DNA from: a bacterium
Lineage (GTDB): Bacteria; RBG-13-66-14
Assembly (NCBI GenBank): GCA_035528375.1
Contig: DATKYS010000031.1
Span: forward strand, 31,034-95,033
Length of the DNA: 64,000 nucleotides
Direction: 5' to 3'
Below the pieces are notes generated by a model. The model was not told where the DNA came from and did not search any database. It saw only the letters and a program-made list of their open reading frames with translations. The position numbers and the translations under genes are program-made. Numbering within the stretch: the first letter of the stretch is position 1; the number at the start of each line of letters is the position of its first letter. Positions 39,774 through 47,751 of the stretch are shown piece by piece.

Positions 39774-41042
39774 TCACCCCTTTTTTCGGGCCCTCTCCAC
39801 GCCGAGGAAGACGACCAGCCCCGCGGTCACGAGAAGCCCCATGGCCGCCAGGGCCAGGCGGTAGTTCAAGGGGGCGATTCCCCGCCCCAGAAGGGTTATC
39901 CCGCCCCAGATGAGCGGACCGACGACGGCCGCCGCCTTGCCCGCCAAAGCCATGAGGCCGAAGAACTCCCCCGCCTTCTCCTCCGGCACGAGCCGTAGGA
40001 GCATCGGTCGAATCGCCGTCCACACGCCCGCCATCAGGAACCCGGTCAGCGCCCCCACCCCGTAGAACAGGGTCAGGTTAGCCGCGAAGGCCCCGATTCC
40101 GATCGCCGCAATCCAGCCCACGAGCGTGAGGATTATCACCCGCCGGGGTCCGAACCGGTCGGTCAGCAACCCCCACACGAGCCCCCCCGCGATGGCCGCC
40201 AGAATCCCCGCCACCAGAATCGGCTTCTTCTCCTCGTCGGGCAGGCCCAGCACCATCTGGATGTAGACCATCATCATGCTGATGACCGTGTGGACCGCCT
40301 CGAGGAAAAGAAACGCCGCCAGCAGGTATCGCCGGAGGCCGGGGTAATCCGCCGTATCTTTGAAGACCTGGACGTAGCGCCTCCAGACGCCCTCCCTCGG
40401 TCGCGGCTTGGGCTTGCTCCGATCCTTGACCCATAAAAGACAGGGAATAGCCAGGACCCCGAAGAGTAACGCGGTGGGGATGAAGGCGGCGGTGCGCCCG
40501 GTGAACCCGGGGATGACCTCGCTCTGCGTCAGCGGGAAGATGGACAAAAAGGCGACGATGGAGCCCAGATAGCCCAGCGCCACCCCGAAGCCGGAGATTT
40601 TCCCCTGGAGCTCCCTCGGCGCCAGGGAGGGCAGCAGGCTGTTGTAAAAGACCTGGGCCGCCTGGAAGCCGTAGTTGGCCGGGATCAAAAGAAGCATCAC
40701 CAGCCCCACCCGCGCCCAGAGCGCCAGCCCCAGATTGACCGCCACGCCCATCAAGGCCGTGGCCGAAACGGAAAGAATCGTCAGCCAGCGCAGGGGCCGC
40801 AGGTGGTCCCCCCGCTCGTCGGCTAACGCCCCCAGGTACGGCGTGGTCAGGCCGACCAGGAGCATGGAGAGCGAGAAGGGGATCTGAAAGGCGAGGTCGG
40901 GCAGGCCCTGGTCGCTGATGAGCCACTGGGGCAGGAAGAAGGTGATGATGGACATACTGAAAATCGTGTTAGCGAGGTCGTACAGGCCCCAGGAACACAA
41001 TTCCCAGCAAGGAGCCCGGCGGGCGCTCGTTTCAGCCTTCAC
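39774..41042 (-). CDS. MFS transporter, UMF1/Atg22-like
   Basis: 422 residues, 12 predicted helices. The N-terminal WGLYDLANTIFSMSIITFFL and later LGYLGSIVAFLSIFPL are typical of the UMF1 (Atg22-like) branch of the major facilitator superfamily, whose members move amino acids, nucleosides or unknown solutes across the inner membrane. The loop PTALLFGVLAIPCLLWVKDR precedes a long cytoplasmic segment, as expected. The ATG start gives the usual length. It stands alone on the minus strand; no clear promoter or terminator was identified. Confidence 0.85.
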   Translation of the reverse strand: MKAETSARRAPCWELCSWGLYDLANTIFSMSIITFFLPQWLISDQGLPDLAFQIPFSLSMLLVGLTTPYLGALADERGDHLRPLRWLTILSVSATALMGVAVNLGLALWARVGLVMLLLIPANYGFQAAQVFYNSLLPSLAPRELQGKISGFGVALGYLGSIVAFLSIFPLTQSEVIPGFTGRTAAFIPTALLFGVLAIPCLLWVKDRSKPKPRPREGVWRRYVQVFKDTADYPGLRRYLLAAFLFLEAVHTVISMMMVYIQMVLGLPDEEKKPILVAGILAAIAGGLVWGLLTDRFGPRRVIILTLVGWIAAIGIGAFAANLTLFYGVGALTGFLMAGVWTAIRPMLLRLVPEEKAGEFFGLMALAGKAAAVVGPLIWGGITLLGRGIAPLNYRLALAAMGLLVTAGLVVFLGVERARKKG

Positions 41043-41160
41043 GCTTACTCCTCGCCCTTTCGGATTTTCGCCGCCATTACCCTCCCGTTTTCCTGGTATT
41101 TTACATGAAATCGGTTTTCGTCGGTCGGAGGGCGGGGAGTACCATCTTTAAAGGTGACTT

Positions 41161-41370
41161 TCGCCCCTACGTTGCGATGATGTAGGGGCGGGTCTTTAGA
41201 CCCGCCCGCGGGCCGACCTGAACGGCGCGCCGTCGGTCGGCCCCTACGTCTGGTGTTCGTTGGGCGTAGTGGCGTGTGTCCACACCTGCCCGTTTATTTG
41301 CCCCTCACCCCGGCCCCTCACCCTAGCCCGTCGGCGCGCCGCTCCCACGGGGAGAGGGAAATCCACGCGG
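41161..41370 (+). repeat. Cluster of REP-like inverted repeats
   Basis: A GTAGGGGCGGGTC...GACCCGCCC hairpin (41182-41210), a GGGCCGACC...GGTCGGCCCC element with a GGCGCGCC core (41211-41248), a GTGTGTCCACACC half-element (41271) and a CCCTCACCC...GGGGAGAGGG block (41300-41370). No gene seen; this accounts for much of the 546-base gap before dsrE. Confidence 0.65.
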
Positions 41371-41421
41371 CGCCGCGCGGGGGGTAGTGTTTGAAAAAAC
41401 CTGTTTCCGGGTTGGTATTTC

Positions 41422-41450
41422 TTTACATACGAATATGGGCATGGTACAAT
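41422..41450 (+). promoter_or_regulatory. Promoter of the dsrE-tusA-hdr operon
   Basis: TTTACA (41422-41427), a 17-base spacer that ends in TGG, and TACAAT (41445-41450). Both -35 and extended -10 are present, the best promoter in the window. It leaves a ~130-base leader before dsrE; no riboswitch fold was recognised in it. Confidence 0.65.
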
Positions 41451-41588
41451 GAACCTGCTGACGAGAGTTAATCCCGTTAGTCTTTCCAAATTTCGTTCTC
41501 CTTAATACAGCGGGTTTATCTTTTGTCCGGGTACGTGCGCAATCACGTGTTCCTTTGTCGTATGCCGTCAACTCACGGGAGGTTGTGA

Positions 41589-41945
41589 ATGGCTAAGATG
41601 CTGATTTTTTGCGGGTCCGACGACCCCCAGAAGGCGTTCCCCCCGTTCATGCTGGGCTCGGGCGCCCTGGCCATGGAGATGGAACTGACCCTGTTCTTCA
41701 CCATGAGCGGCCTGAACATCATCCGTAAGGGCGGTGCGGAGAAGATCAAGCTCTCGGGTGCGCCCAAGACGCTGCTCGAGTTCATCAAGGTGCTGCAGGA
41801 CGGCGGCGCCAAGTTCATCGCCTGCTCGGCGGCCTTCCCCATCGTCGGCGTCACCAAAGACGACTTCATCGAAGGCGTCGAGTTCGGCGGCGTGGCGACC
41901 TTCGTCAGCGATGCCGAGGAAGCGGACGTCGTCCTCACGTTCTAA
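41589..41945 (+). CDS. DsrE-family sulfur carrier/transferase
   Basis: 118 residues. DsrE/DsrF/DsrH-like fold with LIFCGSDDPQKAFPPFMLGSG at the N-terminus and the conserved cysteine in FIACSAAFPIVGV (Cys ~78), which in family members carries a persulfide. The form is closest to DsrE2-type peripheral or soluble proteins. It is first in an operon with tusA and hdr genes, so it likely hands sulfane sulfur to TusA or to the Hdr complex. GGGAGG precedes the ATG. It lacks the DsrF and DsrH partners. Confidence 0.85.
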   Translation: MAKMLIFCGSDDPQKAFPPFMLGSGALAMEMELTLFFTMSGLNIIRKGGAEKIKLSGAPKTLLEFIKVLQDGGAKFIACSAAFPIVGVTKDDFIEGVEFGGVATFVSDAEEADVVLTF

Positions 41946-41991
41946 ACCCCACTACCCGAGGTCGGCGATTCACCCTTTGGCAAGGAGATTT

Positions 41992-42246
41992 ATGGATACC
42001 GGCGAGCTCAAGAACCTGAAAGTTGATAAAGAGGTTGACGCGCGCGGAACCGCGTGCCCGGGGCCGCTTTTAGAAGCCAAGCGGGCCATCCCCTCGGTGC
42101 CCATGGGGGGCGTGATGGAGGTTCTTTCGTCCGATGAGAGCACCAATAGTGACCTCCCGCTCTGGGCAAAGAAAGTAGGTCACGAGTACCTGGGGACCGT
42201 TGAGGATGCCGGTTTCTGGCGCATCTTCGTCCGTCGGGGTAAGTAG
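41992..42246 (+). CDS. tusA: TusA-family sulfurtransferase
   Basis: 84 residues. The TusA signature CPGPLLEAKRAI follows VDARGTA near residue 14, with the persulfide-bearing cysteine in CPxP. The remaining fold (GGVMEVLSSDESTNSDLPLW) is normal. TusA passes sulfane sulfur between enzymes in the cytoplasm. AAGGAG lies 6 bases before the ATG. The stop overlaps the next start (TAGTG), so translation is coupled to the mvhD-like gene. Confidence 0.92.
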   Translation: MDTGELKNLKVDKEVDARGTACPGPLLEAKRAIPSVPMGGVMEVLSSDESTNSDLPLWAKKVGHEYLGTVEDAGFWRIFVRRGK

Positions 42247-42662
42247 TGACCGCTGAGGAAGCTAAAAACGGCGCAGGACCGCGGATTCTGGTCTTCTCCA
42301 CCGTCAACATCTCCGACCCGGGAATAGACCTGGCGGGCGGCTCCCACATGCACTACCCCGCCGAGGTGGCGGTGCTCAACGTCCCCTGCTCCAGCGGCAT
42401 CCGGCCGGACTGGGTGCTTTTCGCCGTCGAGACGGGTTTCGACGGCGTTTTCATCGCCGCCGACGGGACGGACTGCACCTTCGTCGCCGATTGCACCAAC
42501 CGCACGGCCAAGGTCTTTACCGAGGCCCAGGAGCTCCTCAAGGGGAAGGGGTACGACCCCCGGCGCCTGAAGATGGCGGCTATCTGTAGTGTCTGCGCCG
42601 AGTCCTTCGTCTCGCACATCGAGAACTTTTCCAAGACCCTGAACGCCCTGGAAAGCGGATAG
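42246..42662 (+). CDS. MvhD/FlpD-like iron-sulfur electron-transfer subunit
   Basis: 138 residues, GTG start overlapping the tusA stop. The order of blocks follows MvhD: a N-terminal strand, VAVLNVPCSSG (instead of VRVMCSGRV), FETGFDGVFI-like region ending GTDCTFVADC (instead of GDCHYxxGN), and a C-terminal AAICSVCAESF. The five or six cysteines suggest a [2Fe-2S] or similar cluster, but spacing differs from textbook MvhD. In methanogens this subunit passes electrons from hydrogenase or formate dehydrogenase to HdrA; here no hydrogenase is nearby, so the donor is unclear. Confidence 0.75.
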   Translation: MTAEEAKNGAGPRILVFSTVNISDPGIDLAGGSHMHYPAEVAVLNVPCSSGIRPDWVLFAVETGFDGVFIAADGTDCTFVADCTNRTAKVFTEAQELLKGKGYDPRRLKMAAICSVCAESFVSHIENFSKTLNALESG

Positions 42663-42670
42663 AAAATCTG

Positions 42671-45388
42671 ATGGATTACGACGTTCTAATCGTCGGCGCG
42701 GGTATCGCCGGGATGGAATCCGCCTTGACCCTGGGGGATATGGGCTACCGGGTGCTCGTGGTGGAGAAGGAGTCCAGCATCGGCGGGAAGATGGTCCTTC
42801 TCAGCAAGGTTTTCCCCACCCTGGACTGCGCGAGTTGTATCTCCACGCCCAAGATGGCCGCCACGGCGCACCACCCCAACGTCACCCTGGCCACGTACAG
42901 CCGGGTCGAGGAGATAGTTCCCTCCGGCGACGGTCGCTTCCTGGCCCGTCTCTACCACAAGTCCACCTTCGTGGACCAGGACGCCTGCACCGGTTGCGGT
43001 GAATGCGCGTCGGTTTGTACGGTTTCCATTTCGGACGAGTTCAACTTCGGCCTGGCGCCCCGGCGGGCGGCCTACATCCCCTATCCCCAGGCGGTGCCGA
43101 AGAAGGCCGTCATAGACCGCCGCGGGCTCTCGCCGTGCACCTACATCTGCCCCGCGGGGGTCAAGGCACACGGCTACGTTTCGCTGGTCCGTGCCGGGAG
43201 ATACGACGAAGCCTTCCATCTGCACATGGAGGACGCTCCGCTGCCGGGAAGCCTTTCCCGCGCCTGCTACTCGCCCTGTGAGACCGCGTGCTCCCGCGGC
43301 GGGTACGAGGGCCCGGTCCCCATCCGGGCCATCAAGCGCTTCATGGTGGACCGCTATTACGCCGCCCACCCGGAGCCGGAGTACGGGCCGCCGGAGGAGA
43401 TGCGGAAGGAAAAGGTGGCGGTTATCGGTTCCGGTCCGGCCGGGCTCACCGCGGCGTACCACCTGGCACGGGCCGGGTTCCGCGTCACCATCTTCGAGGC
43501 CGAGGAGCAGACCGGCGGGATGCTCCGTTACGCCATCCCCACCTACCGGCTGTCCAAGGAGGTGCTGGACCGGGACATCAAGAACATCACCGCCCTGGGT
43601 GTGGAAATTCTGACCGACCACCGCGTGGATTCCCCGGTGTCCTTGAAGAACGAGGGGTACGACGCCGTGTTCGTAGCCGTGGGTGCCGGTACGCCGCAGA
43701 TGATAGGCATCGAGGGGGAGGAGTTCATCAATGTCCTGGACTGCATGACGTTCCTGCGCCAGGCGGCCTCCGGCGAACGTCCGGAGGTGGGGCGTCAGGT
43801 CGTCGTCGTCGGCGGCGGCAATGTGGCGATGGACGTGGCCCGGACGGCGCTGCGTCTGGGGGCGGTCCAGGTGTCCACGGTCTGCCTGGAGCCCCGCGAG
43901 AAGATGCCGGCCCACTCCTGGGAGGTTTCCGAGGCGGAGGCCGACGGCGTCAAGGTCTACCATTCCACGGCGATCAACCGCGTCGTCACCCTGGAAAAAG
44001 GCGGCCTGGGGCTGGAATGCCTCAAGGTGGACTCCATCCAGTTCAATCCCCGGGGGGGCGTGGCCGGGTACACCACCGACGAAAATCAAAAAACCGTGAT
44101 CCCCACAGACATGGCGGTGCTGGCGGTCCTTTCCGTCGGGCTGCTCCCGAACACGACGCCCTTCGCTGGGGAGCTGGTTCTGAACCCCGACAAGACGGTC
44201 CGGGTGAACCGCCGCACCCTCCAGACGGGCGAGCCCTGTATCTTCGCCGGCGGCGACGCGGTCACCGGCCCCTCCATGATCAACGAGGCGATGGGGCAGG
44301 GCAGGAGGGCGGCCTTCTACATCGCCCGCTACCTGCGCGGGGAGTCCCTGGACGTGCCCTTCGACACCCGGCTACCGGTGGTGGAGAGCTCCGTGGTGAT
44401 GCGCCGCACGGCGGGCGTCTCCCGGCGGGACCCGGTTCTCGATCCCGAGCTGGACGCCCGAGAACGCATCAGGAGTTTCGACGAGTTCCAGTTTACCTTC
44501 ACCGAGGAGCAGGCCCGGTACAGCGCCAACCGTTGTCTGGACTGCGGCGGTTGCAGCGAGTGCCGGGAGTGCGTCGAGGCCTGCCCCGCCGACGCCGTGG
44601 ACCTGTCCCGTCAGGGAAGGCTGGAGACCCTCGAGGTGGGCTCGGTCATCGTTTCCACCGGCTTTAACCTCTACGACCCCCATCGTAAGCTCACCTACGG
44701 CTTCGGGAAACACCCGAACGTCATCACCGCCATGCAGATGGACCGCCTGCTTTCACCCACCCGCCCCTACAACCACGTGATCCGACCCTCCGACGGCAAG
44801 CAGCCCGACAACATCGCCTTCGTGATGTGCACCGGCTCGCGGGACCGCCAGGATGGCACGCCGCTGTGCTCCCGTGTCTGCTGCATGTACTCGCTCAAGC
44901 AGGCCCAGCTCATCATGGGAGCCATCCCCCTGGCCGACGTTACCATCTATTACATAGACATCCGCGCCTTCGGGAAGGGGTACGACGAGTTCTACGAGCA
45001 GGCGCGGGGGATGGGGGTGTACTTCGTCAAGGGCAAGGTCGGTCGCATCGAGCCCCTGGATGGCGGAAACCTGAAGCTTTTCTACGAGGATTTCGCCGGC
45101 GCCGGGGGTACGAAAACGGCGGAGCACGATCTCGTCGTTCTCTCGGTGGGGCTGCTGCCCAACCCCGAGGCGCTGTCCATCTTCAAGGAGGGGAGCCTGG
45201 AGACGGACGACTTCGCCTTCGTCCGGGAGGTGGAGGCGGAGCTGGAGCCCGGTCGAACCAGCATCGAGGGCGTGTATGTGGCCGGCGCCGCTTCGGCGCC
45301 GCGCGACATACCCGACAGCATACTCCACGCCGGCGCGGCATCGGCCCTGGCCGCCGCCCACGTGGAACGGATACGGAAGAAACGATGA
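42671..45388 (+). CDS. HdrA-like flavoprotein with inserted GltD-type NADPH module
   Basis: 905 residues. It starts as HdrA: FAD motif VGAGIAGMESALTLGDMGY and a [4Fe-4S] motif CTGCGECASVC (~107-117). From ~150 to ~580 a glutamate-synthase small-subunit-like module is inserted: GltD iron-sulfur site (CPAGVKAHGYVSLVRAG, ACYSPCETAC), a second FAD motif (VIGSGPAGLTAAYHLARAGF), an NADPH motif (VVGGGNVAMDVARTALRLGA) and IFAGGDAVTGPSMINEAMG. It then returns to HdrA with CLDCGGCSECRECVEAC and CSRVCCMYSLKQA. It should link NAD(P)H to Hdr flavins, as in flavin-based bifurcating complexes. The TGA overlaps the next ATG. Confidence 0.9.
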   Translation: MDYDVLIVGAGIAGMESALTLGDMGYRVLVVEKESSIGGKMVLLSKVFPTLDCASCISTPKMAATAHHPNVTLATYSRVEEIVPSGDGRFLARLYHKSTFVDQDACTGCGECASVCTVSISDEFNFGLAPRRAAYIPYPQAVPKKAVIDRRGLSPCTYICPAGVKAHGYVSLVRAGRYDEAFHLHMEDAPLPGSLSRACYSPCETACSRGGYEGPVPIRAIKRFMVDRYYAAHPEPEYGPPEEMRKEKVAVIGSGPAGLTAAYHLARAGFRVTIFEAEEQTGGMLRYAIPTYRLSKEVLDRDIKNITALGVEILTDHRVDSPVSLKNEGYDAVFVAVGAGTPQMIGIEGEEFINVLDCMTFLRQAASGERPEVGRQVVVVGGGNVAMDVARTALRLGAVQVSTVCLEPREKMPAHSWEVSEAEADGVKVYHSTAINRVVTLEKGGLGLECLKVDSIQFNPRGGVAGYTTDENQKTVIPTDMAVLAVLSVGLLPNTTPFAGELVLNPDKTVRVNRRTLQTGEPCIFAGGDAVTGPSMINEAMGQGRRAAFYIARYLRGESLDVPFDTRLPVVESSVVMRRTAGVSRRDPVLDPELDARERIRSFDEFQFTFTEEQARYSANRCLDCGGCSECRECVEACPADAVDLSRQGRLETLEVGSVIVSTGFNLYDPHRKLTYGFGKHPNVITAMQMDRLLSPTRPYNHVIRPSDGKQPDNIAFVMCTGSRDRQDGTPLCSRVCCMYSLKQAQLIMGAIPLADVTIYYIDIRAFGKGYDEFYEQARGMGVYFVKGKVGRIEPLDGGNLKLFYEDFAGAGGTKTAEHDLVVLSVGLLPNPEALSIFKEGSLETDDFAFVREVEAELEPGRTSIEGVYVAGAASAPRDIPDSILHAGAASALAAAHVERIRKKR

Positions 45389-47106
45389 GCCCGAAAGAGA
45401 GAAGGATCGGCGTTTACGTCTGCTACTGCGGGGGCAACATCTCCGACTACGTGGACGTGGAGAAGGTCCGCCGGGCCGTGGAGGGTGAGCCCGGGGTTGC
45501 GGTCGCCCGAACCCACATGTTCACCTGCTCCGACGCCGCCCAACAGGAGATAATCGAGGATATAAAGAACGAGAAGCTCGACGGCCTGGTGATCGCCTCC
45601 TGCTCGCCCAAGTTGCACACCTACACCTTCCAGGGCATGGCCCGGCGCGCGGGGCTCAACCCCTACTGCTACACACAGGTCAACCTGCGGGAGCAGGACT
45701 CCTGGGTCCACCGCGGCGACCGCGAGGCGGCCACGGAAAAGGGCATCCGGCTGGTCCGCGCCGGAATCGCCCGCACCCTCCACAGCCGACCCCTGGAAAC
45801 CCTGCGCATCGTGACGCGGCCCCGAGTCCTGGTGGTAGGGGCCGGGGTGGCGGGTCTGCGCGCGGCGACGCTTCTGGCCGACCTGGGGCTCGAGGTGTTC
45901 CTCGTCGAGCGCGAGCGGGAGCCGGGGGGCTGGACCGCCCGCTGGGGGGTCATGTCCCCCAACGACCGGGACGGCCGAGAGCTCATCGCGGAGCTGGTGG
46001 ACGGCGTGAAAAAGCGGGAGAACGTGACCCTCTTCACCGACGCCGAGCTGATCGAGAAGGGCGGCACCCTGGGGGATTTCGCGGTCAAGGTGCGCGCCGG
46101 CGGGGAGACGTTGTCTCTCGAGGTCGGGGCCATCATCGTAACGACCGGGTTCGACCCCTACCCGCCGCGCGATGGCGAATTCGGGTACGGCTCGCCCGGG
46201 GTGGTCACCCTGCCGGAGCTGGAGGAGCGACTGGCCGATCCGACGGCGGAGATAACCGCCGGGGACGTCGTCTTCATCCACTGTGTCGGGAGTCGGCAGA
46301 AGGCCTCCGAGGACCTGCCGAACCCCCACACCTATTGCTCGCGTTATTGTTGCACCGCGGCGGTCCACACCTCGTTGAAACTGGCCGAGCGGAAGCCCGG
46401 AATCCACCGCTACCACCTCTTCCGCGACATGCGCACCTACGGTTGGTACGAGACCCTGTACGAAGAGGCCCGGCGGCAGGGGGTCGTCTTCCTCCGCTAC
46501 GACGACGCCGAGCCGCCGATGGTGGAGCCCGCCGGCGACCGGCTGCGGGTGAGGGTCCGGGACCAGCTCACCGGGAACGAGGAGCTCGAGTTGGGCGCCG
46601 ACCTGGTGGTGCTGGTCACCGGGATGGTACCGCGCGCCAACGACGGGCTGGTCGGTACACTCAAGCTCCCCGTGGGCCGCGAGGGCTTCTTCAACGAGAT
46701 ACACCCCAAACTGCGCCCGGTGGAGACGCTGGTGGACGGCGTCTTCATCGCCGGGACCGCGCAGGGGCCGAAGAATCTGCCGGAGAGCACCGCCTCCTCC
46801 CTGGCGGCGGTGTCCAAGGCCGGCGGATTGTTGATGAAGGGCTACGTGGACCTCGAGCCACTGGTGGCGGTGGTGGACGCCGAGAAGTGCACGTGGTGCG
46901 GCAAGTGCGCCGAGGTGTGTCCCTACGGGGCCATTGATCGGATAACCTGCGAGGGCCGTGAGGTCGCCCACGTCATCGCGGCGTTGTGCAAGGGCGGCGG
47001 TCCCTGCGTGCCCGTCTGCCCCGAGGGCGCCATAGACATCGAGGGCTTCACCGACCGCCAGATTCGGGCGTCCATCGAGGCTCTGGTCCGGGAGGTCGTC
47101 GGGTGA
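45385..47106 (+). CDS. HdrA-like flavoprotein, second copy
   Basis: 573 residues. Standard HdrA order: N-terminal VYVCYCGGNISDYVDVEKVR, CSPKLHTYTFQGMARRAGLN, FAD motif LVVGAGVAGLRAATLLADLGL, CSRYCCTAAVHTSLKLAER and two C-terminal ferredoxin-type motifs (CTWCGKCAEVCPYGA and CKGGGPCVPVCPEGA). HdrA holds the flavin that splits electrons between high- and low-potential acceptors. It overlaps the previous gene by 4 bases (ATGA), and the two HdrA proteins likely pair, since the first lacks this N-terminal region and this one lacks the NADPH module. Confidence 0.92.
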   Translation: MSPKERRIGVYVCYCGGNISDYVDVEKVRRAVEGEPGVAVARTHMFTCSDAAQQEIIEDIKNEKLDGLVIASCSPKLHTYTFQGMARRAGLNPYCYTQVNLREQDSWVHRGDREAATEKGIRLVRAGIARTLHSRPLETLRIVTRPRVLVVGAGVAGLRAATLLADLGLEVFLVEREREPGGWTARWGVMSPNDRDGRELIAELVDGVKKRENVTLFTDAELIEKGGTLGDFAVKVRAGGETLSLEVGAIIVTTGFDPYPPRDGEFGYGSPGVVTLPELEERLADPTAEITAGDVVFIHCVGSRQKASEDLPNPHTYCSRYCCTAAVHTSLKLAERKPGIHRYHLFRDMRTYGWYETLYEEARRQGVVFLRYDDAEPPMVEPAGDRLRVRVRDQLTGNEELELGADLVVLVTGMVPRANDGLVGTLKLPVGREGFFNEIHPKLRPVETLVDGVFIAGTAQGPKNLPESTASSLAAVSKAGGLLMKGYVDLEPLVAVVDAEKCTWCGKCAEVCPYGAIDRITCEGREVAHVIAALCKGGGPCVPVCPEGAIDIEGFTDRQIRASIEALVREVVG

Positions 47107-47360
47107 GCGACCGTATCACGCGGAATCCAGCCGAGGTCATGCGCGACGAGATGGCCATCAGGGACCGCATCCTCGAGATACTCTCGGCGGAGCCGCTCAC
47201 CATCCCTGAAATCGCCGGTAAGCTGGGTTACCCAACCCATGAGGTGGTTCGCTGGGTGATGGCGATGTGGAGCTACAAGCTCGTCGAGGAGACCGGAAAG
47301 GCGGGCCAGGACGGTTATTACCGGTACCGGGTGAAGGTCAAGCCGGAGAGCGGGGGGTAG
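47103..47360 (+). CDS. Small winged-helix protein in the hdr operon
   Basis: 85 residues, GTG start overlapping the hdrA stop by 4 bases. The core EPLTIPEIAGKLGYPTHEVVRW is a helix-turn-helix, followed by a hairpin wing (KAGQDGYYRYRVK). It may regulate the operon or act as a structural subunit. Small winged-helix genes are known between hdr genes in related clusters, but a role is not established. No metal site is visible. Confidence 0.8.
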   Translation: MSDRITRNPAEVMRDEMAIRDRILEILSAEPLTIPEIAGKLGYPTHEVVRWVMAMWSYKLVEETGKAGQDGYYRYRVKVKPESGG

Positions 47361-47440
47361 CTCTCCACCGTGATTTTAGGGTGGGCGGGCCGCGGGGGCG
47401 GTTTACCGAGTTTCTCTGCGGTCGAAAGTGAGAGGGCGGC

Positions 47441-47749
47441 ATGGCAAGAGTCAGCGCGGAGTTCATCGAAGAGGTCCGGGCAGCCGACTTCAACGCCGGG
47501 GACTGCATGAACTGCGGGATCTGCACCTCGGTGTGTCCCATCGGCCTGGAGCTTCTCCCCCGTGCGATTTTCCGTTACGTCGTCGTCGGCCTCGAGTCCA
47601 AAGTGATCGAGAACGCCGAGACCATCTTTAGCTGCCTTCTGTGCCGGATGTGCGAGGAAAACTGCCCGGCCGAGGTCCACATCACCGAGAACGTCAAGAC
47701 CCTGCGCGCCTACATCAACCGGAAGGTCTTCAAGCTCACGAGGAACTGA
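47441..47749 (+). CDS. HdrC-like ferredoxin subunit
   Basis: 102 residues, short N-terminus, then two [4Fe-4S] motifs: CMNCGICTSVCPIG and CLLCRMCEENCPAE, the spacing of HdrC/GlpC-type subunits. It would carry electrons between HdrA clusters and the HdrB site. An 80-base gap separates it from the winged-helix gene. AGAGGGCGGC precedes the ATG. Length is shorter than methanogen HdrC. Confidence 0.9.
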   Translation: MARVSAEFIEEVRAADFNAGDCMNCGICTSVCPIGLELLPRAIFRYVVVGLESKVIENAETIFSCLLCRMCEENCPAEVHITENVKTLRAYINRKVFKLTRN

Positions 47750-47751
47750 CC

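Noticed and set aside
41457..41588. Riboswitch in the leader of the dsrE-hdr operon
   Set aside because: The ~130-base leader has only weak short arms and no known riboswitch core was recognised.
45082..46971. 629-codon open frame on the minus strand across the second hdrA
   Set aside because: High-GC antisense shadow of a gene with clear HdrA motifs; no ribosome site or conserved motif. The same holds for 4629-6104, 8141-9511, 14849-16552, 36607-38499 and 42686-44089 on the minus strand.
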